Shown piece by piece: positions 1 through 5,836 of a stretch of 6,672 nucleotides of DNA (the first letter of the stretch is position 1; each line of letters opens with the position of its first letter). The DNA is from a bacterium (lineage in GTDB: Bacteria > Planctomycetota > UBA1135 > UBA2386). The stretch is taken from the NCBI GenBank assembly GCA_011051855.1, contig DRKG01000539.1:1-6672 (forward strand), written 5' to 3'. Position numbers and translations under genes: made by a program. The notes under the pieces were generated by a model. It was not told the origin of the DNA. It saw nothing but the letters and a program-made list of their open reading frames with translations, and ran no database searches.

Positions 1-38
1 CGCGCAAGGAGCTGCGCGGGCTCAAGGACGGGGGCTAA
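1..38 (+). CDS. 3' end of an unidentified gene (partial)
   Basis: Eleven sense codons in frame, reading RKELRGLKDGG, end at a TAA at 36-38. The gene begins outside the window. The tail is charged and typical of a cytoplasmic protein C-terminus, but too short to assign a family. The stop codon lies inside the left tip of the inverted repeat at 33-252, and the gene converges on the minus-strand glycosyltransferase. It could belong to the same polysaccharide locus, which is inference from position only. A chance open stretch cannot be excluded at this length. Confidence 0.4.
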   Translation, partial: RKELRGLKDGG

Positions 39-252
39 CCCGATCCATGCATGAAACAGTGCCTCCGGTGCGCGCAATCCGCGTCCAGGCAAGGAAGGCG
101 ACTGCAGAAGCGCAGGCGTGGCCGTGGCCACGCCGAGCATTCTGCCAAGGAGTTCGCGGAGCGAACGGACGCCGCAGGCGGCCGCTCTTCTGCCGCATGG
201 ACGTGGATGGTGCGTGCCGGGGGTGCTGGTTCGTGCATGGATCGGGTTAGCC
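33..252. repeat. 220-bp inverted-repeat element between convergent genes
   Basis: Positions 33-90 pair with 195-252 in reverse complement. The outer 19 bases of each arm (GGCTAACCCGATCCATGCA) match perfectly. Over 58 positions there are 47 Watson-Crick pairs, 8 pairs that are G-T in the plus strand (52, 60, 61, 64, 69, 70, 74 and 81 with their partners), and 3 true mismatches (56, 76, 88). Each tip contributes a TAA stop to the flanking gene: 36-38 for the upstream plus-strand gene and 249-247 for the minus-strand glycosyltransferase. No target-site duplication is evident at the flanks and no transposase is encoded. Short open frames across it look like translations of the palindrome, not genes. 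It may be a MITE-like or REP-like insertion, a structured 3' UTR, or a transcription or mRNA-decay barrier for both genes. No U-run follows, so it is not a classical intrinsic terminator. Confidence 0.85.
104..193. other. Nested hairpins inside the inverted repeat
   Basis: Inside the main stem, GCAGAAG at 104-110 pairs with CTTCTGC at 187-193, extending the stem after a 13-nt left-side bulge. Three hairpins follow within it: GGCGTGGC (115-122) with GCCACGCC (127-134) around a CGTG loop; GTTCGC (152-157) with GCGAAC (161-166) around GGA; and GCCGC (171-175) with GCGGC (178-182). The predicted shape is a long rod with a three-branched head. This was read by eye and no folding energy was computed. 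Confidence 0.6.
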
Positions 253-1215
253 GATGCCGCGCTCGAATCGACGCCCCAGCCAGCGCAGCAGCCGACCGCG
301 CGCGCCGGGCATGTCGGCGCCGGCCTTCGCGCCGAGATACTGCCCCCAGCACTGCCAGCGACAGTAGTCGCGGGTCCATGCGATCGCCGCCGCCTCCTCG
401 TCGGCCGGCAGCTTCAGGCTCTGCACGTATTCGACGTGCTCCTTTTCGCACCACTCGATCGCGCCCTTCAGCGCGGCCTTGTTCGGGATGCCGACCAGCC
501 CGAACAGCCGGCGCAGGTTGCGGTGGTCGCAGAACGTGCGCTTGCCTTCGGCCCAGGCCGAACGGTCGTGGCTGTGGATCACCGCCGCTTCGCCCTGGTG
601 CGCGATCGCGAGCCCCGCCTCGATGCAGCGCTTGCCGAAGTAGACGTCCTCACCGAATCGGCGCGGCCCCAGCGGATGCAGTTGCCAGACCGTGCGGCGG
701 ACGGCCGACGCGACGTTGTCGAACGCGCAAGTCAGCAACCGCTCCATCGGCTCGAGGTCGGTGAGCCGCTGCCCGGGCGCGAGCTGTCGCTTGCTGAGCA
801 CTTCGCCCCGCCCCGGCCAGCCGCGCACGCGCCGCGCAATCACCGGCTGGCAGTTCGCGCGCGGCAACTGGCGACACCAGACGCCCGCCACGTCCGCGTC
901 CTCGAAGGGCCGCACCATCTTCGCCAGCCAGTCGGTCCCGACCAGGGTCGCGTCCTGCACCAGCAGCACCACGATGTCCCCGGTGGTGCGCCGGATGCCG
1001 CGATCGCGCGTCGAGCCGTGGTCGAACTCGCGCTGCGGGATCACCTCGACCTCGAACCCGGCCGCCCGCAAGCGTTCCTGGGTCCCGTCGGTCGAGCCGC
1101 TGTCGATGGCGACCAGTTCGTCGAAGGTCGTGCCCTCGAGGGCCAGGATCGACGCCAGCACCTCGTCGAGCAGCGGGCCGGCGTTCCAGGTGGGCATGAC
1201 GAGCGAGATGCGCAC
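247..1215 (-). CDS. GT2 glycosyltransferase, rhamnosyltransferase-like
   Basis: A 322-residue protein, near the usual size for single-domain GT-A glycosyltransferases of the RfbF/rhamnosyltransferase type. These transfer an activated sugar, often dTDP-rhamnose, to a growing lipid-linked glycan in the cytoplasm. Visible features in order: the N-terminal nucleotide-binding strand SLVMPTWN (4-11), DSGSTDGT (38-45), EFDHGSTRD (63-71), typical of this subgroup, QDA (87-89) at the metal-binding DXD position, DNVASAVRR (166-174), GED (188-190) in the acceptor/catalytic-base region, and HSHD (214-217). No membrane segment is seen. The start is a GTG (1215-1213) with no clear Shine-Dalgarno; the next candidate is the ATG of residue 7, which would cut into the first strand. 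An in-frame TGA at 1233-1231 limits extension. The TAA stop sits in the right tip of the inverted repeat. The gene diverges from the large glycosyltransferase gene. Family assignment is firm; the sugar is inferred. Confidence 0.93.
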   Translation of the reverse strand: MRISLVMPTWNAGPLLDEVLASILALEGTTFDELVAIDSGSTDGTQERLRAAGFEVEVIPQREFDHGSTRDRGIRRTTGDIVVLLVQDATLVGTDWLAKMVRPFEDADVAGVWCRQLPRANCQPVIARRVRGWPGRGEVLSKRQLAPGQRLTDLEPMERLLTCAFDNVASAVRRTVWQLHPLGPRRFGEDVYFGKRCIEAGLAIAHQGEAAVIHSHDRSAWAEGKRTFCDHRNLRRLFGLVGIPNKAALKGAIEWCEKEHVEYVQSLKLPADEEAAAIAWTRDYCRWQCWGQYLGAKAGADMPGARGRLLRWLGRRFERGIG

Positions 1216-1288
1216 GCGCGCATGCGAAACTCAGGCCCGGCCGGTTGCAACCCCGATAGGTAGTCCCTATCCCAATGGGACTCGTCGC
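1216..1288. promoter_or_regulatory. Divergent control region
   Basis: This 73-bp spacer separates two divergent genes and must carry or overlap both start regions. Near its middle is a perfect 10-bp palindrome, GGTTGCAACC (1243-1252), a possible operator. A weak sigma-70-like pair for the plus strand can be proposed: TTGCAA (1245-1250), a 17-base gap, TATCCC (1268-1273), matching consensus at only 4 and 3 of 6 positions. The palindrome would then overlap the -35. The only Shine-Dalgarno-like bases before the ATG at 1289 are GGGA (1277-1280), 8 bases upstream. Promoter placement is tentative. Confidence 0.35.
1255..1282 (+). promoter_or_regulatory. Two mutually exclusive hairpins before the ATG at 1289
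   Basis: GATAGG (1255-1260) can pair with CCTATC (1266-1271) around a 5-base loop. Alternatively AGTCCC (1262-1267) can pair with GGGACT (1277-1282) around a 9-base loop. The stems share bases 1266-1267 and are interleaved, so only one can form. The second covers GGGA (1277-1280), the only plausible ribosome-binding bases. The pairing is read directly; a switching role is inference and requires a transcript starting upstream of 1255, which conflicts with the weak promoter proposed at 1245-1273. The stems could instead be DNA-level operator half-sites. Confidence 0.3.
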
Positions 1289-4200
1289 ATGCGCTCCGAG
1301 CCAACCAGCCACAAGGTCGAGCAGTTGCAGCTCGAGGGTATCCGCCGGCAGGCGGGCCTGCCGACGACGCCGCGAGAGGCCCCGTGGACGGCTTGCCGGG
1401 GCCCGTCGACGACGCTGGTGATCGACCGCGACGGTTCGGTGCGCGCGTGCCGGGGCGCGACCGGTGCCACCGCCGGCCCGACCGACCTCGCCTGCGCATG
1501 GACGTCCCCGCAACTGGTCGATCTGCGTCGCCGACTCGCCGACGGCGAGCTGCCGCTGCCGCACTGCCACGAATGCGCGCGCTGGCTGCAGCACGGTCTC
1601 GCCGAACTGGCGCCGATGCTGCGCGACCACGGCGAGGACGAGCTGCCCACGGCGGCTGCCGGACCGAGTCGCCTGGTGGTGCGGCTGCCGCTCGCCCCGG
1701 CGGTCGCCACCGCACTCCCCGCCGCGCTGCCCGAGCTGCTGCGCGACTTGGCGGAGCTGGTGCTCGAGGTCGACGCAGCCGCAGCACTCGATGCCCCGTT
1801 CGCAACCGACCTGCTCGCCCGCGCAGCCGAAGTCTCCGCCCGCCGACGGATCGACCTGCGCGGCGCGCCGACCCCGGCGATGGCCGACAGCCTGGCCGGC
1901 CACGTCGACGAGCTCGAATGCACCTTCGATGCCGCCGACGCCGAGCAACTCGGCGAAGCGCGCGCCGTCGCGACCCGCATCGGCGCCGACATGCGCGCGC
2001 GGTTCGTGTTCACGGCCGGCAACTGGTTCGAGTTCGAAGACCTGGCGCTGCGCTGCGCCGATGCCGGCATCCCGCTCGACCTGCGCGTGCTCGACCGCGA
2101 TGGCGCCGTGCCGGTCGCCGGCCTGCCGACCGAAGAGCTGCAGTTCCTGCGGGACGTGGTCGCATCGACCTGGCGGCGCTGCGGCCAGGGGGCGCGGCCG
2201 GCATCGCTCGCCGAACACGCGTTCGAGCACGTCTGCCACGAACTGCGCCACAGCCTGCGCGAACGCGTCGAAGCAGAAGTCGACGGCAGCTCGTTCGAGA
2301 TGACCGGCATGCTGCAACTGCCAGCACCGGGGCACCCGTGGAACACCGACCCGGAACGGCGCGCGTGGTGGTGGCAGATGCTGTTCGGCCGCGGCCACTT
2401 GGCGGCGGTCGAACGCTGGCTGGTGCAGCTCGCCGAACACTCGCCGGAGCAGTTCGAGCCCGATGAGCACGCGTGGTTGCGCGCCCTCGCCCAGCGGGTC
2501 GCCAACGAGCGCCACCCCGAAGCCCTGCTCGCGCTGCTGCGCGACCTGTATGGCCCGCCCAAGCGCCGCAAGGCCCTGATCGCCGCCGACCAGCAGTTCG
2601 CCGGCGAGTTCGATCTGACGCGGTTCGGCGGCCCCTGGGCACGGCAGCTCGGCCTGTTGCACGATCGCGGCCGCCGGCGGCCGTTCGCCGTCGGCAAACC
2701 GGTGCCGAGCACCGGCCCCGCCGACGTCACCGTGCTGATTCCCTCCTACCGGCACGAGGCCTTCATCGCGGAGACGATCCGGAGCGTGCTGGCTCAGGAC
2801 TACGGCAACCACCGGGTGCTCGTCGTCGACGACCGCTCGCCCGACGCCACCGTCGAACGCGCTCGCGCGATCGACGACGAACGGCTCGAAGTGCGCGTCA
2901 ACGAACGCAACCTCGGCCTCGGCAACTCGGTGCTGCAGGCGCTCGCATCGATCGAGACGCCGTACGTCGCGCTGCTCAACTCGGACGATCTGTTCCACCC
3001 CGATCGCCTCGGCCGCTGCCGCGCGGTGCTCGAGTCGTCGCCGGACGTGCAGTTGGTGACCACCGGCATCCACCTGGTCGACCACCGCGGCGGCCGGCTG
3101 ACGCCCACCAACGCGAGCCTGGTGCTCGACGGCAAGCAGGTGTTCGACTGGGTGCACTGGTTCGACCGGGTCACGCCACCCGAAGACCTGCCGGCCGGGG
3201 AACTGTTCGCGGCCCTCTTGGAACGCAACTTCCTGGTGACCAGCAGCAACCTGGTCGCGCGCACCGATTGGCTGCGCGCCCAGGCCGACGGGCTGCGCAG
3301 CCTCAAGTACTGCCTCGACTGGCAACTGTTCCTGCAGGCGGCGCTCGAAGGCGCGCTGCACCACATCCACGAGCCGCTGATCGCGTATCGGCTGCACGCC
3401 AGCAACACCGTCTGGTTCCGCGAAGGCCGCCGCTGGTCCTACTTCCTGGAAGTCAACCGCGTCGCGGCGGAGGCGGTGCAGCGCTTCCTCGCGCAAGATC
3501 GGCTGTCGGCGACGGCCAAGCTTCGTCAGGTGGTCGATTCGGTCACCCGGCACCTGGCGACCAACACCGAGATGGACGGCCTCGCGCTGTTCCTGAACGC
3601 CGTGCTCGACGCGCTGCAACTCGACCGCGCCACCGAGACCGACGACGACGTGCGGCGGCAGATCGAAGCGCTGAACGACCGCGCCGAGCGGCTCCGTGAA
3701 CTGCGGCAACGCTACGGCGCCGATGACCGAGAGGGTGCGGATGCTGCCGCCCACCACCTGCTCGGCCAGCTCGCGGGAGAACAACTGCAGATCGAGCGCA
3801 ACCGCCGCCGGTGGTTGCAAGGTTACACCGAGGACCTCGAGCGCCGACTCGAAGAAGCCACCCTGGCGCGCGAGCGGCTCGAGAACGAGAAAGCGCAGCT
3901 CTACGCCGACCAGCGCGAGCGCATCGAACGCGCGAAGAAGCTCGAAGAAGAGAAGGCCAGGCTCTACGCCGACCAGCGCGAGCGCATCGAGCGCGCCAAC
4001 AAGCTCGAAGAGGAGAAGGCCAAGCTCTACGCCGACCAGCGCGAGCGCATCGAATACGCCAAGAAGCTCGAAGCGGAGAAGGTCCGGCTCTACGCCGACC
4101 AGCGCGAGCGTATCGAGCGCGCCAAGAAGCTCGAAGCGGAGAAGGCCAAGCTCTACGCCGACCAGCGCGAGCGCGTCGAGCGCGCAAAGCAGTTGGAGCA

Positions 4201-5827
4201 GCAGATCCAACGGCTGGAGCGGCAGCTCGGCGAGCGTGACGGGCAGTTGGCCGACAGCCGCACCAAGGCCGAAGAACTGCAACAGCGCCTAGCTGCGGCC
4301 CGGCAGGAACATCGCACTCAGGTCGCCGCCCTCGAACAGGCGAAAGGACGTCTGGAGCGCCAGCGCAGCGAGTTGCAGCACGAAGTAGCCAGCCTGCGGG
4401 ACAAGATCGACAGATTGCTCAAGACTCGCGAGTTCCGTACTGGCAACTTCATCTGGAACAAACTCCCCCTCGGATACATGTCACGTCGCGGCAAGAAGTG
4501 GTATCGGCGCCTCCTCGATGCGAAGGATCGCGCTTCGATGTTGTTCAAACGCAAGCAGAAGAGCGCCGGCACGGCCGTGGTCGCCGCCTGCTGGCAGTGG
4601 CCGATCTACTCCCACACGTTCGTGTATCAGGAGATGATCTCGATGACCCGCATGGGGCTCGACGTGCGCCTGTTCCACTGGGACCTGGGCGACACCGACC
4701 AGTTGCACGCGGCCTTCCGCTACCTGTACGACAACCGCACGCAACTGCAGCCGATCTGGGAGAACCACCAGAAGGACCTGGAGCACTTCGAGAAGACCCG
4801 CCCGGGCAAGCTGCGCTCGTTCCTCGAACGCATCGCACCGCTGTCCGGCAAGACCGTCGACGAACTCTACAAGGAACCGATCGTGCTGCAGGGCTGCACG
4901 TTCGCCCGCATGGCCGAGCTGGCCGACGCGCGCTACCTGCACAGCTATTTCTTCTACGACCAGTCGTTCATGGCGATGCAGGCGGCGTGGCTGCTCGACC
5001 TGCCGCGCGGCGTCTCGTGCTACGCCGACCACATGATGGACGACTACCCGTGGAAGTTCGTCGCGCTACACGTCGAGCTGTGCGACGTGATCGTGGCCAC
5101 CAGCGCGCGCATCAAACGCGAGCTGTCGGAACTGTCGGGCGGCCAGTTCGACGATAAGATCATCGTCAAGCCGAACGGCGTCGACGGCGAGCGCTTCCCG
5201 GCGCGCCGGCGACCCGACCGCAAGCCCAGCGATCCGTTTGAGGTGCTGTCGGTCTCGCGCATCGAGCCCAAGAAGGGTCTGACCTATCTGGTCGAGGCGA
5301 TCGCCAGCCTCAAAGCCAAGGGCCACACGGTCATCGCCCACATCATCGGCAGCAAGGACGAACACAGCAAAGGCAGCCTCGAGTACGCGGCCGAGTTCGA
5401 AGCCTGCATCAAGGAGCACGGCCTCGAAGATCAGGTCATCCTGCACGGCATGATGAAGCAGGAGCAGATGCCGCCGATCATCGAGAAGTGCCGCGCCTTC
5501 GTCGCGCCGTACGTCGAAACCGAGTCGGGCGACAAGGACGGCATCCCGACGGCCATGCTCGAAGCGCTGGCGTCGAGCCTGCCGGTGATCACGACCGATT
5601 CCGGCTCGATCACCGAAGTGGTCGACGACGGCGTCGAAGGTCTGATCGTGCCCCAGCGCGACAGCGCCGCCTACGCCGCAGCCCTGGAGAAGGTAATCCT
5701 CGATCCCGCGCTCGAGCAGCGCCTCGCGACCGCCGCGCGCGCCCGCTTCGACAAGGACTTCGACATCCGGGTCACCGAGCGACGGTTGCACGAACGCGTC
5801 GCCGGCTTCCTCGCCGCCAAGGTCTGA
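1289..5827 (+). CDS. Multidomain glycosyltransferase: SPASM/pseudo-radical-SAM, GT2, repeat helix, GT4
   Basis: A 1512-residue protein predicted to add two sugars in turn during surface-glycan synthesis, in the cytoplasm or at the inner-membrane face. Residues 36-96 match the SPASM start C-x12-G-x4-C (C36, G49, C54) followed by CHEC (C93, C96). Residues 127-300 alternate strands and helices like a radical-SAM half barrel but lack CX3CX2C. Residues 300-478 are mostly helical and unrecognised. GT2 domain, 479-760: VTVLIPSY (480-487), DD (514-515), NSDD (564-567, metal site), LDW (676-678, catalytic-base region), RLH (H703). A charged helix runs from about 770 to 1050, with five 21-residue repeats at 867-971. 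GT4 domain, 1094-1512: PNGVD around N1296, SRIEPKK (1323-1329), and D1417-x7-E1425 in place of the usual E-x7-E. No signal peptide or membrane span is seen. The ATG at 1289 was chosen because the open frame further upstream runs antisense through the rhamnosyltransferase-like gene; GGGA lies 8 bases before it. The next gene follows after 9 bases. The GT domains are secure; the N-terminal assignment is inference. Confidence 0.92.
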   Translation: MRSEPTSHKVEQLQLEGIRRQAGLPTTPREAPWTACRGPSTTLVIDRDGSVRACRGATGATAGPTDLACAWTSPQLVDLRRRLADGELPLPHCHECARWLQHGLAELAPMLRDHGEDELPTAAAGPSRLVVRLPLAPAVATALPAALPELLRDLAELVLEVDAAAALDAPFATDLLARAAEVSARRRIDLRGAPTPAMADSLAGHVDELECTFDAADAEQLGEARAVATRIGADMRARFVFTAGNWFEFEDLALRCADAGIPLDLRVLDRDGAVPVAGLPTEELQFLRDVVASTWRRCGQGARPASLAEHAFEHVCHELRHSLRERVEAEVDGSSFEMTGMLQLPAPGHPWNTDPERRAWWWQMLFGRGHLAAVERWLVQLAEHSPEQFEPDEHAWLRALAQRVANERHPEALLALLRDLYGPPKRRKALIAADQQFAGEFDLTRFGGPWARQLGLLHDRGRRRPFAVGKPVPSTGPADVTVLIPSYRHEAFIAETIRSVLAQDYGNHRVLVVDDRSPDATVERARAIDDERLEVRVNERNLGLGNSVLQALASIETPYVALLNSDDLFHPDRLGRCRAVLESSPDVQLVTTGIHLVDHRGGRLTPTNASLVLDGKQVFDWVHWFDRVTPPEDLPAGELFAALLERNFLVTSSNLVARTDWLRAQADGLRSLKYCLDWQLFLQAALEGALHHIHEPLIAYRLHASNTVWFREGRRWSYFLEVNRVAAEAVQRFLAQDRLSATAKLRQVVDSVTRHLATNTEMDGLALFLNAVLDALQLDRATETDDDVRRQIEALNDRAERLRELRQRYGADDREGADAAAHHLLGQLAGEQLQIERNRRRWLQGYTEDLERRLEEATLARERLENEKAQLYADQRERIERAKKLEEEKARLYADQRERIERANKLEEEKAKLYADQRERIEYAKKLEAEKVRLYADQRERIERAKKLEAEKAKLYADQRERVERAKQLEQQIQRLERQLGERDGQLADSRTKAEELQQRLAAARQEHRTQVAALEQAKGRLERQRSELQHEVASLRDKIDRLLKTREFRTGNFIWNKLPLGYMSRRGKKWYRRLLDAKDRASMLFKRKQKSAGTAVVAACWQWPIYSHTFVYQEMISMTRMGLDVRLFHWDLGDTDQLHAAFRYLYDNRTQLQPIWENHQKDLEHFEKTRPGKLRSFLERIAPLSGKTVDELYKEPIVLQGCTFARMAELADARYLHSYFFYDQSFMAMQAAWLLDLPRGVSCYADHMMDDYPWKFVALHVELCDVIVATSARIKRELSELSGGQFDDKIIVKPNGVDGERFPARRRPDRKPSDPFEVLSVSRIEPKKGLTYLVEAIASLKAKGHTVIAHIIGSKDEHSKGSLEYAAEFEACIKEHGLEDQVILHGMMKQEQMPPIIEKCRAFVAPYVETESGDKDGIPTAMLEALASSLPVITTDSGSITEVVDDGVEGLIVPQRDSAAYAAALEKVILDPALEQRLATAARARFDKDFDIRVTERRLHERVAGFLAAKV
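3887..4201 (+). repeat. Five tandem 63-bp repeats encoding 21-residue helical units
   Basis: Five in-frame units start at 3887, 3950, 4013, 4076 and 4139. Each encodes a variant of EKARLYADQRERIERAKKLE plus one residue. A core of 24 bases encoding LYADQRER is identical in all five, while the flanks differ by scattered substitutions; the fifth unit diverges at its end (RAKQLEQ). The residues are dense in E, R and K with i/i+4 opposite charges and few regular a/d hydrophobics, so the segment could be either a coiled coil or a stable single alpha-helix. At 1.5 angstroms per residue, 105 residues span roughly 16 nm if fully helical. It links the GT2 and GT4 domains, and a more conventional leucine-rich coiled coil follows to about residue 1050. 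Confidence 0.95.
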
Positions 5828-5836
5828 CGCGGCTCG

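Noticed and set aside
47..250. Small plus-strand open frame inside the inverted repeat (67 codons)
   Set aside because: It starts and ends within the palindrome arms, and the minus-strand reading gives a similar peptide with related ends (MHE... and ...HGSG). This is what a palindrome produces by itself. There is no ribosome-binding site or domain.
33..252. Classical rho-independent terminator
   Set aside because: The stem is far too long and no T-run follows either arm. It may still hinder transcription, but it does not have intrinsic terminator form.
118..1263. Plus-strand open frame of about 381 codons
   Set aside because: Antisense shadow of the GT2 gene at 247-1215. The minus-strand frame has complete glycosyltransferase motifs, whereas this one has none.
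692..1288. Upstream in-frame extension of the large gene (ATG at 692)
   Set aside because: The extra 199 residues lie antisense to the well-supported rhamnosyltransferase-like gene and have an arginine/serine/threonine-rich composition without motifs. The ATG at 1289 falls just past the divergent spacer and leaves the SPASM-like region intact.
1384..3699. Plus-strand alternative-frame open stretches within the large gene (1384-2466, 1464-2303, 2473-3699)
   Set aside because: Arginine/proline/alanine-rich translations typical of the wrong frames of GC-rich coding DNA. The overlapping frame carries clear GT2 motifs.
3887..4201. CRISPR array
   Set aside because: The 63-bp units are contiguous and in-frame, with no unique spacers, and they encode a regular helical peptide repeat inside a gene.
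650..4282. Very long minus-strand open frame (about 1210 codons) opposite the large gene
   Set aside because: It is antisense to the large glycosyltransferase gene and also overlaps the rhamnosyltransferase-like gene in another frame. Its translation is low-complexity and repetitive (many L, V, G, A, R, Q), has no recognisable domain, and mirrors the 63-bp repeats. Long antisense frames are common in GC-rich genes.
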